This document shows, piece by piece, positions 51,769 through 64,000 of a DNA stretch of 64,000 bases (its first letter is position 1; every line of letters starts with the position of its first letter). Made by a program: the position numbers and the translations under genes. Below the pieces are notes generated by a model. It was not told the DNA's origin. It worked only from the letters and a program-made list of their open reading frames with translations, and searched no databases. Source of the stretch: Macrostomum hystrix (taxonomy: Eukaryota; Platyhelminthes; Macrostomidae). Location of the stretch: the NCBI GenBank assembly GCA_950097015.1, contig CATNEN010000039.1:10510001-10574000 (forward strand). Reading direction: 5' to 3'.

Positions 51769-54306
51769 CCATGCTCACTCCATTCCTGTGTCAGACACCC
51801 ACCTCACGCCATGCTTATTCCATTCCTGTGTCAGACACCCACCTCACGCCATGCTCATTCCATTCCTGTGTCAGACACCCACCTCTCGCCATGCTCATTC
51901 CATTCCTGTGTCAGACACCCACCTCACGCCATGCTTATTCCATTCCTGTGTCAGACACCCACCTCACGCCATGCTCATTCCATTCCTGTGTCAGACACCC
52001 ACCTCACGCCATGCTCATTCCATTCCTGTGTCAGACACCCACCTCACGCCGTGCTCATTCCATTCCTGCGTCAGACACCCACCTCACGCCGTGCTCATTC
52101 CATTCCTGCGTCAGACACCCACCTCACGCCATGCTCATTCCATTCCTGCGTCAGACACCCACCTCACGCCATGCTCATTCCATTCCTGTGTCAGCCACCC
52201 ACCTCACGCCATGCTCATTCCATTCCTGTGTCAGCCACCCACCTCACGCCATGCTCATTCCATTCCTGTGTCAGACACCCACCTCACGCCATGCTCATTC
52301 CATTCCTGTGTCAGACACCCACCTCACGCCATGCTCATTCCATTCCTGCGTCAGACACCCACCTCACGCCATGCTCATTCCATTCCTGTGTCAGACACCC
52401 ACCTCACGCCATGCTCATTCCATTCCTGTGTCAGACACCCACCTCACGCCATGCTCATTCCATTCCTGTGTCAGCCACCCACCTCACGCCATGCTCATTC
52501 CATTCCTGTGTCAGACACCCACCTCACGCCATGCTCATTCCATTCCTGCGTCAGACACCCACCTCACGCCATGCTCATTCCATTCCTGCGTCAGACACCC
52601 ACCTCACGCCATGCTCATTCCATTCCTGTGTCAGACACCCACCTCACGCCATGCTCATTCCATTCCTGTGTCAGACACCCACCTCACGCTATACTTATTC
52701 CATTCCTGTGTCAGACACCCACCTCTCGCCATGCTCATTCCATTCCTGCGTCAGACGTACACCCACCTCACGCCATGCTCATTCCATTCCTGCGTCAGAC
52801 ACCCACCTCACGCCATGCTCATTCCATTCCTGTGTCAGACACCCACCTCACGCCATGCTCATTCCATTCCTGTGTCAGACACCCACCTCACGCCATGCTC
52901 ATTCCATTCCTGTGTCAGACACCCACCTCACGCTATACTTATTCCATTCCTGTGTCAGACACCCACCTCACGCTATACTTATTCCATTCCTGTGTCAGAC
53001 ACCCACCTCTCGCCATGCTCATTCCATTCCTGCGTCAGACGTACACCCACCTCACGCCATGCTCATTCCATTCCTGCGTCAGACACCCACCTCACGCCAT
53101 GCTCATTCCATTCCTGTGTCAGCCACCCACCTCACGCCATGCTCATTCCATTCCTGTGTCAGACACCCACCTCACGCCATGCTCATTCCATTCCTGTGTC
53201 AGACACCCACCTCACGCCATGCTCATTCCATTCCTGTGTCAGACACCCACCTCACGCCATGCTCATTCCATTCCTGCGTCAGACACCCACCTCACGCCAT
53301 GCTCATTCCATTCCTGCGTCAGACACCCACCTCACGCCATGCTCATTCCATTCCTGTGTCAGACACCCACCTCACGCCATGCTCATTCCATTCCTGTGTC
53401 AGACACCCACCTCACGCTATACTTATTCCATTCCTGTGTCAGGCACCCACCTCTCGCCATGCTCATTCCATTCCTGCGTCAGACGTACACCCACCTCACG
53501 CCATGCTCATTCCATTCCTGCGTCAGACACCCACCTCACGCCATGCTCATTCCATTCCTGTGTCAGACACCCACCTCACGCCATGCTCATTCCATTCCTG
53601 TGTCAGACACCCACCTCACGCCATGCTCATTCCATTCCTGTGTCAGACACCCACCTCACGCTATACTTATTCCATTCCTGTGTCAGACACCCACCTCACG
53701 CTATACTTATTCCATTCCTGTGTCAGACACCCACCTCTCGCCATGCTCATTCCATTCCTGCGTCAGACGTACACCCACCTCACGCCATGCTCATTCCATT
53801 CCTGCGTCAGACACCCACCTCACGCCATGCTCATTCCATTCCTGTGTCAGCCACCCACCTCACGCCATGCTCATTCCATTCCTGTGTCAGACACCCACCT
53901 CACGCCATGCTCATTCCATTCCTGTGTCAGACACCCACCTCACGCCATGCTCATTCCATTCCTGTGTCAGACACCCACCTCACGCCATGCTCATTCCATT
54001 CCTGTGTCAGACACCCACCTCACGCCATGCTCATTCCATTCCTGTGTCAGCCACCCACCTCACGCCATGCTCATTCCATTCCTGTGTCAGACACCCACCT
54101 CACGCCATGCTCATTCCATTCCTGCGTCAGACACCCACCTCACGCCATGTTTATTCCATTCCTGTGTCAGACACCCACCTCACGCCATGCTCATTCCATT
54201 CCTGCGTCAGACACCCACCTCACGCCATGCTCATTCCATTCCTGCGTCAGACACCCACCTCACGCCGTGCTTATTCCACCCCTGCGTCAGACACCCATCT
54301 TAAGCC
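51769..54306. repeat. 40-bp satellite, about 63 copies, with higher-order variants
   Basis: The unit is CATTCCTGTGTCAGACACCC plus ACCTCACGCCATGCTCATTC. Variants include GCGTCAG, CAGCCACCC, GCTATACTTATTC, CCTCTCGCC and a 4-bp insertion (CAGACGTACACCC) at about 52755, 53041, 53487 and 53768. The insertion always follows the same variant pair, so blocks of several units were amplified together. All three plus frames are open for 830-880 codons because the unit has no stop in any frame. Confidence 0.97.
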
Positions 54307-56684
54307 TTGCCCATCAATCAAGAAGTTTAGCTTTTTAAAGATGCTAATTGAAGGAAGAAATAGTTAGGAATGAAAATGAATTTCAACATCAGTGACTATT
54401 CACACACCTATTTTAAAATTAGGTTTATATGAGCCCAGCCATTGTGGTCACGTTACATTTTGGGATTTGAAGTTGTTCTTTGCGGAGAGCTATGAAAACG
54501 GAAAAGCAGCCTATTTAGATTGTCTGTTGACCGCTTCTACACAGTTATTCAAAAGAGCCTCATTGGCCAAACGCAGCCACATGAAGCTCGAGCGCCCCCT
54601 TCTAATGCACTGATTGCATTCCAGTCTGAATGCCCGACTGATTAGAGAAAAGTACTCCCAAATGAATGCTTAAGAGAGCGAAACGAGGAAGAGATTGAGC
54701 TGAATGATGAGTCCGTTAAAGGCGAGTAAAGATAGAGCTTTAGGGAGCCGCAAAGAAGACAGGCGTCAGTGAGGTTAACGATGTCGCCGCAGTCAGTGAA
54801 TTCGGTTTCATTTCGACTCGGACAGGCTGAAATTGCATGCAGGCAGGAGTTGCCTTTCTCACTCGACCGCCCCGGTCCCTCGGCCGAGCCTCTTCACTTT
54901 GAAGATTTTCGGGCCTGCCTCGTCCATAGCCGAACCCCATGGGGATGCCGCTATGTGCCTTCGTTCCACCGTTTCTTTGACCCGACGACGGCGGCCTAAC
55001 AGAGGCCTGAGAGGAAGGCACGCGAGATTGAGCTGCTCTCTGCTTAGATGTCATGCAGAGTGGAGACCCTAATGAGCAGGGGGGAATGAGAGAGGCGTTG
55101 CAGAATTATTTTCCATGTATTAGTTAGCCGGAAAAGATTTGATATTATCTTAGGGTTAATAAAATAGAATAATTTGGGACGTAAATCTGAAAATGGAACA
55201 TGCTAATTCATCTGGACGCTAAGCCAATGAGCGTTACCGGAGGGTGAGGCCAACAAGTGGGCAGGGAAGGCAGGGAAGGCATGAGGGAGAGAGATTTAGA
55301 TTAGCCAGCCAATCCCGCTGGCCGGACGGGGATAGAAGTGGCAAAGCCAGCCACCCACTGAAATATACTCCTGGGTGCAAGGTGCAGTCATTTTAACCAA
55401 TAATTGAGATTGCAAAGCAACGAACAAACGCTATTATTAGCATCTCGCGCCTCAATCACTGAGTAGAAATCTCTCGCCAAATATTTTTCTCCCTAAAGCC
55501 TCCAGCAAGACAGGCAAGCTAATTGAAATCCTCGCCAGCAGCGGAATCTGGGCCAGAAATGATTGACGCCCCTTTTCCCACCCATAGCCCGTAGATATAG
55601 CTCCTACTTTCGGTCACAACAGTCAGGCTGTTTGTTACTGCAGCTGGAGCATTCGGGCTCAAGAAAAATTTGCACTTTCAAGCCGAGAATGTAGCTAACA
55701 TAGGCGAGAGGGCGAGAGAGTGAGTCTACTCTCCTACTTTCGTCTGCACTTAGAGTTGCTATCAACTGTTTTTTTTCAGTTAGGGAACTTGAGGGGAGGG
55801 CAAAACTGATTAAAATTCATTGATCCCGGCCGGCACACGCGACTCAGGATCGTTCCCGTCTTTCGTTTTTTCGCTCTCTCTGGTTCTCTGTGGCTGAGTT
55901 GCTCATTCATCAGTTACTTTTTTAATTGAGGTGTCAAATTGTCTCGGCAGCCGAAAGTTAAAAAAACTATTCGCTGGATCGATTTTAAAAAGCCTTTAGA
56001 AAAAGGCAGTTATCTATGGCCAAAACTGAGCCACCGAAATATGCACTAAATTTAGTCTGTTGAAAGATAAAAAAGGTTACGGTACATCCACAGAACTTCG
56101 TTAAGTTTTGTGGGTACATCCATAAATTAAAGATGAAATTAACGTTTAGTTAGCCTACGCTTGCTGAAACGAGGTTGAAACTAACGGCAGCCCGCCCGCT
56201 GCTGTTGTCTATGGTCGAATTCCATAGATATGCACAGCGGGCGTATCTAACTAACTACAACACTAATATGAATATCAATATTGGTATAATATTATCGCTA
56301 TTGTCAATTTAAACGATAATTTGGACATTCACACCGATAATGTCTGTGGTATCATGCTATGGGGGCATTTGAAAAACAGCGACAAGAAATAGCAAAGAAA
56401 GAAGCGAGAGCAAACCAAACAGGCGGCGAGCAAGGCAAGAGCTTTCCCTTCCGAGTTTTTAATTTTGTTTTTCTCTAGTCTATGCTCGAAAGGGTGAATT
56501 TTCTTCTGAGTGTCTGAATTCATTTTCGTTTTGAATGTCCCTTTCTCGTTTTGGTTGTCCAAACGTCTATGTTCTCTAGCGACGAGGTTTACTTAAAGGA
56601 TAGTTAAATCCATAGCCATTATCGTTTTGAATCTCTAAATTATTATTTAGATTGACAAAAGCTATACTTGTTTGTTATGAGAAT
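54307..56684. other. Intergenic, nothing recognised
   Basis: No gene is supported. Short open frames at 54740-55070 have a Pro/Ser/Arg-rich composition but no family resemblance. Confidence 0.5.
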
Positions 56685-56912
56685 ATTAATAATTGCAGGA
56701 GGGCTGCAGGCACTGGCAAATCATTTGGTGACACTAGTCCCGTAGCGTAGTACACACGCACACAGATACCGTACGCAGGCATACACTAACACAGGTGTGT
56801 ACACCTGCCCTTTGACTTTCTCATCTTCGTCTCTATGCCTTGGAGGTTGGCCCTAAAGGGCGCCACAAATTAATGTGGCCTCGCCGCGGAATCGAGCTCT
56901 GGGCCACCAAAC
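56685..56912 (-). mobile_element. SINE family B copy, 5'-truncated
   Basis: The reverse complement matches the body of 44832-45172 (CCTCGCCGCGG, CCTTGGAGGTTGGCCCT, ACAGGTGTGTACA, GCAGGAGGGCTGCAGGCA). The A-box end is missing. Confidence 0.85.
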
Positions 56913-57524
56913 CCCCTTTCTTTATTGTTAAAACATGATTGCTTTGCTAGACAATTCTTGCGCAGTTGCAGTGAAACGAAGACAGCCAGGGCCAAAGACT
57001 CGCAATCTGCGGCTTGCCCCGAGCCGGATTCCGATGAAAATCCCAGCCAGATTCTCGATAACCCCAAGGGGATTAGCCTGTAGCTGGGAGGCTTTCTTGT
57101 ACAGGAAGACGGGAAACGGGAAAGTGACACGGCTTTTCTGGGTATTAGTGGTTGCTAAGCCAATGTTCTAATAGCCAAGTCAGGAAACATATAGTTAGCA
57201 TATATTGCTCGTGTGTACATATGGAAGTTCCCGGAAAGTCAGGGTCGAGACAGTCGGTAAGATTTTTTGTGCCAGTCATTTGCATGATGAAAATCTTATT
57301 CGTCCGAATGTGTCAAGCCGGCTTGTTTTAGTCAACAAGAACTGTGGTGAGAAAAAGCGAGACCACTTCAAGCACGAACTACGGAATGCAACAGAGAGAA
57401 TATATATGTTTCGAGTCCACTTATCGATTCTAGTGATTCGATTTTTCTACTGGAAAATTTGGAGGGGAGGAATAAGTGAAGTGGGAATATGGATTGGAAC
57501 GATGGGAGACACAGATAGAAGACA

Positions 57525-58260
57525 CAGGCCGAAGACAGGGAGACACAGACAGAAGACAGAGAGACACACACAGGGAGACACAGACAGAGCAGACACAGAC
57601 AGAGCAGACACAGACAGAGCAGACACAGACAGAGCAGACACAGACAGAGCAGACACAGACAGAGCAGACACAGACAGAGCAGACACAGACAGAGCAGACA
57701 CAGACATAAGACAGAGAGACACAGACAGAAGACAGAGAGACACAGACAGAAGACAGAGAGACACAGACAGAAGACAGAGAGACACAGACAGAAGACAGAG
57801 AGACACAGACAGAAGACAGAGAGACACAGACAGAAGACAGAGAGACACAGACAGGGAGACACAGACAGAAGACACAGACAGAAGACAGGGAGACACAGAC
57901 AGAAAGACACAGACAGAAGACACAGACAGAAGACACAGACAGAAAGACACAGACAGAAAGACACAGACAGAAAGACACAGACAGAAGACACAGTCAGAAG
58001 ACACAGACAGAAGACACAGACAGAAGACAGAGAGACACAGACAGAAGACAGAGAGACACAGACAGAAGACAGAGAGACACAGACAGAAGACAGAGACAGA
58101 AGACAGAGAGACACAGACAGAAGACAGAGAGACACAGACAGAAGACAGAGAGACACAGACAGAAGACAGATGACAGAAGACAGAGAGACACAGACAGACG
58201 ACAGACACAGACAGAAGACAGAAGACAAAACCAGATGACTGGGAGACAGACAGAAGACAT
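57525..58260. repeat. ACAGACAGA-type minisatellite
   Basis: Two blocks: a 15-bp unit (ACAGACAGAGCAGAC) about eight times at 57585-57705, then a longer mixed unit with GAAGACAGAGAGACACAGAC. The plus strand is almost devoid of T, so frames are open on both strands. No gene is implied. Confidence 0.95.
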
Positions 58261-59304
58261 GGAGGCATAGACAGGGAGACAGGGGGACACAAACTAAAGA
58301 AACGGACGGGACAAAATCCCTCAAGCCTAAGTTAATGGACAGCTTCAAAAGGTGTCCATAATTGCTATCTCCCAGTCCGTTACTTTGTAGTCTCAGCTTG
58401 AGCTACTTATTGGCCGTGTTACGATGGTATTAGGAGTTTGCGCGCTGCCTATTGGCCAGTGCAACCTACCCAGTATCCGGCCCGTCATCTCCCCCGGTAC
58501 CCTGGGACGGGGGCAAAATAAGTATTTCAAAGTCCACTACGATCAATCCTAGAGCAAGCTGGCAACTATATTGTTTAACACCAGAGATATATTAACAATA
58601 TTTCTAGATTGGACCAATTCAACGCAAACTTTATCGGGTAAGTCGGGGAGAATCCGTCATTACTTTTTCTTCCTAGCTGACATATTTTATAAGGTATCAT
58701 GTTTCAAAGAAATATGAGCCGGCAGAAATTCCCCACGATGCACTTATCTCCCTGGCTGGCGACCAAATGAGTAGCTTTCTAGACCCGCCTGCACGATACA
58801 ACCGGAAATTGTACGACTATCCGCAAAAAATATTCGTTGGTTAGGAGATTCTCAAATTTAATCCCCAAGAAAGTGACTCTGCACGTCCCAGAGGGTAACG
58901 AAGTCCCAGAGAGCATGCGCGGTGAGTCAGCAGAGCCGCAGTCGACAAATTCAATCATCGGGCCAAATTGCGTCACCAAGGGACCGCACGGCTGGCCCAA
59001 CGATAAAGTCTTCCCGACTAGATTATATACATAGATTACGGATTTGATTTTCGCGCGTGCCATAATGATTTACTCGTATATTCTCGTACTTGTGCTGCTG
59101 GGACAAACACCTGATAAATAATGAAGGCAAACTACTGTTCACTGGCTAATTATCTTAACATGCATTCTACATCATTGTGAAGGAGAAATTTTGGGATCTT
59201 TCAATCAAGGCCGACCTATTGTATGACCTTGATCTATTACTGACTTTCTAAATTACTATTAAGAAAGGCTGTCTTTTCCAATTGGCTACCACAACAATGA
59301 TATT
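58261..59304. other. Intergenic, nothing recognised
   Basis: Short frames near 58840-59040 on both strands resemble nothing known. Confidence 0.5.
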
Positions 59305-59567
59305 AGCTGGAGCTGCGGGCAATGGCTGAGGAGGCAGCCATTCCGCTGACTCCTGAGCACACACACACACAGGTGTGTACATCCACCCTGACTTTCTCAT
59401 TGTCAGGCAGTGTACACTTCACTGTGCCTTGGAGGTTGGCCCTCAAGGCCGTAATTGCACGGCAAGCCCCCCAAGCCTTCTCTCCGTGGCCTCGCCGCGG
59501 AGTCGAGCTCAGGGCCCTCGATGCGAGAGGCGAACGCGTCAGACGCTCTGCCATTCACCGCTCATGA
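59305..59567 (-). mobile_element. SINE family B copy
   Basis: The reverse complement matches the family from the A box (GCAGAGCGTCTGACGCG) to the tail (CTGCCTCCTCAGCCATTGCC). It contains a short (CA)n at 59359-59371. Confidence 0.88.
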
Positions 59568-59857
59568 GACAGCGAGTGCTCAGTGTGAGAACGCGAAACC
59601 TGCAAGCCATTCTACCGTTGAATCGCGAATTGATTTTCAAGTCACAAAACCGTCACCCTATCCAAGTGCCAGGTCTCCCTCCCTTCACCAGGCACCCCAC
59701 GCGATCACGCCATGCCGCTTCAGCTGATCAGCGCATCAATGGGTCCCCGACCCCTGACCAGCGGGGTTTACAACTGCAAGAGCGGAAAGTGATACATTTC
59801 GTAGGCAAAATAATATGCTTTTGCACACAGAGGTGTTTCTTTACTGACTTTTACTGC

Positions 59858-59881
59858 AGCAGCAGCAGCAGCAGCAGCAGC
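59858..59881. repeat. (AGC)n microsatellite
   Basis: About eight AGC units. Confidence 0.9.
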
Positions 59882-60341
59882 TTCATTAGCGCAAGCGTCC
59901 TATACGCCTGGAAAAGCATACGAAAAGACGAATTCGCCAAAGCAGAAAGATACAGAGAGACTGAGTGACTGGGAGCGGACCAATAGTCAGTGGGCTGTAA
60001 ATCTCAGCTCTTCCCAACTCCCACCCACTCCATGGCCTCCTGGTCCTCGGTCCTTCAGACCCTCGCCGCAGTAATCTGATTGCTAAATTTTTAGTTGAAG
60101 AAGAACTCCGCCAGGTTCCTATCTCTTCGGCCACATCTATCTCTCTCCCTCTCTTCAGCCTCTTCAACTGCCTGGGGACCACGAGACTCTCGCTTGCTCC
60201 GACGCCTCTCAAATTTACGCCGGTTCGATGGAGGTGCCCTAATTGACTCAATCGACTGAAGTGCCTCCTTCTGTAGGGCCGGCTCCAGACTGTACGGGTT
60301 TCCAATCCACTCGGCCTGTCAATCTTGTTTTCTTATTGCGG

Positions 60342-60350
60342 GGATAAAAG
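60342..60350 (+). promoter_or_regulatory. TATA-like box of the LRR gene
   Basis: GGATAAAAG lies about 57 bp before the ATG at 60405. Confidence 0.4.
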
Positions 60351-60404
60351 TCTCATCGACCAGTCAACCCGGAGAATAGACAGTTTGAGCGGTCAGCCGA
60401 CAGC

Positions 60405-63400
60405 ATGAGTACATTCGCGCTGCTGTTATCGCTGCTAGCGCTGCAACCAGAACTCGGCTGGCAGGTTGAGTTGAATGTCCCGGAGTCGGCTCACGAGCAG
60501 TCGAACCCCTACAAGCAATGCGCATCGGAGAGTGCCAATTGCACCTGCAGCTGGCAACAATTTCACAACCTCTCTCGGCACAATAGCCTTCGCGTGCTCA
60601 GCTGCGCCAACTATCAGGAGCTCAGACACTTTTCCTCGCTGATTCACATCGTCGACTTCAGGCGCAACTCGGCGCAGTCCTTCGACAGACTGCTGCGACT
60701 CATCCTGTACAAGGAGATCTTTATGCTGAACGCGGCGCACAATGAGATCTCCCACCTGCACACCAGTGAATTCAATCGGCTGTACAATGCCTCCTGGCTA
60801 AGCCTGGAGTACCTGGACTTGTCACACAATGTCATAGGCAGCATCAACCCGACCTACTTCGCCATCTTCCCAAGCCTGACACACCTGCTGCTGGCCGACA
60901 ATAACATCGGCCAGCTCGTGGAGGGCGTGTTCTCTCGCCTGTCAAAGCTGCGCCTGCTGTCGCTGTCCGGAAATCCTTTGAAGGTGTTGGACAATGATCC
61001 GTTCAAGCCTGGCTACCCGGCCCGACTGGAGCTGCTCAACATGAGCCGCTGCCAGCTGGTGGACTCCGAGCCGGACTTCTTCGCCTCGATGTTTTTCCTG
61101 CACACGCTGGACCTGTCAAGTAACTGGCTCTCCCACCTGCCACAGGGCGGTTATCCCAGCCTGCGAGCCCTCAACAGCCTGGACCTGTCCGGCAACCGCT
61201 TCGAGTCGATGCCGGTTCGATTTCTACGCAAATTTCGCCGACTGGAGCTGCTAAGGCTGGACGACAATCGCGGAATTCGCCGACTGGCCAGAGACGACCT
61301 CGCCGGGCTGAACGCCAGCCGGATCTCAATGCGACGCTGCGGACTCGCGGCCATCAACGCTATGGCGGTGCACAGCGTGCCATACCTGTTGGACTTGGAC
61401 CTGGACGAGAATCGCCAGCTCGAGTTCGTGCATCACCGAGCGTTTTACGACGTAGTCCGACTGGGACGCCTGAGCATGGCCAGCTGTCGACTGCACAGCC
61501 TGCCAGGTGAGCTGACTGGCCAGGTGCTCAATACAGTCGTTGACATTCGCTATAATCCGCTGTGGTGCCTGTGCGACAACGCCTGGATTGCGGAAAGACT
61601 GCTGCCGAGGCCCTCGAAGGTGACATTCGCGTTTCCGGGGTCGCTCTACTGCACCGCTTACTTCGTGGTGACGCCGTCTCGTGGCGAGCCGTTCCCTGTG
61701 ATTGACAGGCGTCACATGCTCAACGCCAGCGGTGAGTGTTAATGTTCTATTTGACTGTTCTCTTGTTTTCCACAAGAGGGTCGTTTGGGGGTCAAATCGG
61801 GCATTTGGGAGAATTTAAAAGCGCCACTAACGATTTGGGAGCGCCATAGAGGATTCGGGAGCATCTCAGAGGATTTCGAAGCATCTCAACCACTTTGGGG
61901 CATCTCAGAGGATTTGGGAGCATCTCTGTGGATTTGGGAGCATCTCTGAAGATTTGGGAGCGCCATCGAGGATTTGGGAGCTTCTCTGAGGATTTTGTAG
62001 GGCAATCGAGGATTTGGGAGCTTCTCTGAGGATTTTGTAGGGCAATCGAGGATTTGGGAGCCTCTCTAAGGATTTGGGAGAATCTCTGAGGATTTGGGAG
62101 AATCTCTGAGGATTTGGGAGAATCTCTGAGGATTTGGGAGAATCTCTGAGGATTTCGGAGCGCCATTGAGCTTCTCTGAGCATTTGGGAGCGCCATGGAG
62201 GATTTGGGAGCTTCTCTGAGGATTTGGGAGCTTCTGTGAGGATTTGGGAGCTTCTCTGAGGATTTTGTAGGGCAATCGAGGATTTGGGAGCCTCTCTAAG
62301 GATTTGGGAGAATCTCTGAGGATTTGGGAGAATCTCTGAGGATTTGGGAGAATCTCTGAGGATTTGGGAGAATCTCTGAGGATTTCGGAGCGCCATTGAG
62401 CTTCTCTGAGCATTTGGGAGCGCCATGGAGGATTTGGGAGCTTCTCTGAGGATTTGGGAGCTTCTGTGAGGATTTGGGAACTTCTCTGAGGATTTGGGAG
62501 CTTCTCTGAGGATTTTGGAGCATAACCGTGCGATTAAGAAAGGATTAGTTTCTTAAATAAAAGTACGATCTAGTTGCAACAAGTGTGTGGGATACAACGA
62601 CAAAATCGATTAAAAAGCTTCATTCGTTTGGTTCGCAATTTCATTCTTTTCAGAGCGCACAGACGGTAAGGAAGCGAAAAATAAATTAAAGTCACGACCC
62701 ACCAGTCCGGAGCCCTCCAACTGCCAACGGAGATTTTAGGCTTGTGGCTACAGCACAACTGTAGGGCCTATGCTGTCTGTCAAGCCAGATTTGTCGGTTT
62801 CTAGATCATTCTAGATATCTTTGCGACATAGCTAGAAACACATGAAAAATTTCTTCGTTTCTGTTTATTGAATAAGCAGAATTTAATTTCATCTTTATCT
62901 GCATGCACTTTTAATGTGCCGCTTTTTGTCGCGGTGAATAAAATCGTTGCTCCTTTATGTTCAAAGTCAAAATAGTTCTAGATTGTGACTCTATCAATAT
63001 TATGATATGATTGGACGACGCATCACCCACCCCCAGCTCAATCTCTTCTCCCCATTTCAATCTGATTGGACGACGCATCACCCACCCCCAGCTCAATCTC
63101 TTCTCCCGATTTCTATCTGATTGGACGACGCATCACCCACCCCCAGCTCAATCTCTTCTCCCGATTTCAATCTGATTGGACGACGCATCACCCACCCCCA
63201 GCTCAATCTCTTCTCACGATTATCACTGATTGGGTGGTGCACTTACACTCCGCAGTCTCCGAGACAGCTGGATGTCCACCGCGCATCTATCATCCGCTGT
63301 CGAACCTGACCATGGAGCTCAGCCAAGGCGACCGCGTGATTCTTGAGTGCCTCACCAGCGGCCTGCCTAGACCGAACGTCTTCTGGATGTTCCCCGACAA

Positions 63401-63979
63401 TGAAACTCATCTGGAGGCGCCGCAGTCTTTAAAGCCGCAGGTGTCCACGGGGGTTGGGCGCAGCCGCGTCCACTTGGCCGACGGACTTTTAGATCTGCGC
63501 GACGCGCGGGTCTCGGACAGCGGCCGGTACACCTGCACAGCGTTCAACTCGCACGGACACCGAAACGTCAGCTACGTACTGATTGTGCAATCTCGACTGC
63601 TGCAGCTGGTGCCCGTCTCGACTGGCACCGACCGCCTGACGGTGACCTGGCGCGGCGCTGACAGATTCCACGCAGAGTACTACAGCATCGGCTACCGGGA
63701 GGTCGACTCCTACGATGTTTCGTCGCGTAGGCGGAGGACCTTTCGCTCTGTGTATCCAATCCGGCACGAGTGGAGCAGCTTCACCGCGCACCACCTGCGA
63801 CCAGCCAGGTACTACCAGTTCTGCCTGGTGCACAGGAACGCCAGGCACCTGTACGATAACGGCAGCAGTCAATTGGACATTCACCTGGTTGAATTTCCGC
63901 TTGTATTCAGCAACGGTCAGTGCATTGTGATGCGAACCAAATACAGCATTGAGCGCTTGTATGGACACGGAATCTACAG
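60405..63979 (+). CDS. LRR-Ig-FN3 cell-surface protein, first two exons (3' partial)
   Basis: Exons 60405-61731 and 63256-63979 join in phase 1, and a donor GTAAGA at 63980 shows that the gene continues beyond the window. Residues 1-20 are a signal peptide. A Cys-rich LRR cap (ESANCTCSW) is followed by about eleven leucine-rich repeats (LEYLDLSHNVIGSI, LTHLLLADNNIGQL, LHTLDLSSNWLSHLP, LNSLDLSGNRFESMP). The LRR C-cap is NPLWCLCDNAWI. Exon 2 encodes one Ig domain (LECLTSGLPRPNVFW to SDSGRYTCTAFN) and one fibronectin III domain (DRLTVTWRGAD to LRPARYYQFCLVH). This architecture is that of LRR-Ig-FN3 neuronal receptors and adhesion proteins (LRFN/AMIGO/LINGO-like). The exact subfamily cannot be told without the missing 3' end. 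Start: first ATG, matching the signal peptide. Confidence 0.85.
61845..62520. repeat. ~20-bp minisatellite in the LRR gene intron
   Basis: About 33 copies of GAGGATTTGGGAGAATCTCT and variants. A block of about 240 bp (near 62025-62240) recurs at 62265-62480, so a higher-order duplication occurred. Confidence 0.95.
63009..63230. repeat. 55-bp tandem repeat next to exon 2 of the LRR gene
   Basis: Four copies of GATTGGACGACGCATCACCC plus CACCCCCAGCTCAATCTCTT plus a short variable end. The last copy stops about 25 bp before the splice acceptor. Confidence 0.95.
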
Positions 63980-64000
63980 GTAAGAAAGACTCAAATATTA

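Noticed and set aside
51696-54367. Three overlapping 830-880 codon frames
   Set aside because: They are readings of a 40-bp satellite. Identical peptides appear in all frames, and there are no flanking gene signals.
57205-58348. Long Asp/Thr/Arg or Cys/Leu/Ser/Val repeat proteins
   Set aside because: They come from the ACAGACAGA minisatellite; composition alone keeps the frames open.
61792-62523. Ser/Lys/Pro/Asn repeat proteins on the minus strand
   Set aside because: Intron minisatellite of the LRR gene read backwards.

Overview
This is a window of animal nuclear DNA. It has spliced genes with GT/AG introns, tRNA-derived SINEs, a hAT MITE, Ty3/gypsy and non-LTR retrotransposon debris, many private minisatellites and a large Polinton/Maverick (adintovirus-like) element. 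The host proteins (CRMP, ADO, an LRR-Ig-FN3 surface protein, an ankyrin protein) and the repeat load fit a lophotrochozoan, perhaps a free-living flatworm such as Macrostomum. That species guess is low confidence and rests on general impression only.

Layout. 1-1740: minus-strand Ty3/gypsy remnant with its 5' LTR, cut by the window edge. 1.9-3.4 kb: short repeats, then a one-exon gene for a 60-residue secreted peptide. 4701-30459: a 25.8 kb Polinton bounded by inverted repeats of about 490 bp that start with 5'-AG. Inside it, from the left, lie a broken novel gene behind a palindrome/TATA promoter, an intronless soluble EGF-receptor-like ectodomain, about 8 kb of nested retrotransposon debris, and protein-primed DNA polymerase B on the plus strand. 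A compact minus-strand module follows: RNase H-fold-like protein, two virion-type proteins, packaging ATPase, adenain-type protease, double jelly-roll major capsid protein, penton-like protein, integrase C-terminus with chromodomain, and a PC4-like protein. Most of these genes carry stops or frameshifts and no integrase catalytic core was found, so this copy is a fossil. 30.5-34.8 kb: intergenic with palindromic tandem repeats.

34.9-35.6 kb: ADO thiol dioxygenase in one exon. 36.9-37.4 kb: a 48-bp minisatellite. 37.75-43.3 kb: a complete six-exon CRMP gene encoding 590 residues; four of its five introns carry their own tandem repeats. 43.7-45.2 kb: two SINE copies and a hAT MITE with a perfect 8-bp target duplication. 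46.25-49.8 kb: a three-exon ankyrin gene with a GGA/GCT-rich segment open in all three sense frames. 51.77-54.3 kb: a 40-bp satellite of about 63 copies, also open in all three forward frames. 57.5-58.3 kb: an ACAGACAGA-type minisatellite. 60.4 kb to the window end: the first two exons of an LRR-Ig-FN3 receptor-like gene.

The most interesting system is the Polinton carrying a secreted EGFR ectodomain (L1-CR1-L2-partial CR2, no membrane segment or kinase). It looks like a host receptor captured through cDNA and kept as a decoy or modulator by a virus-like element.
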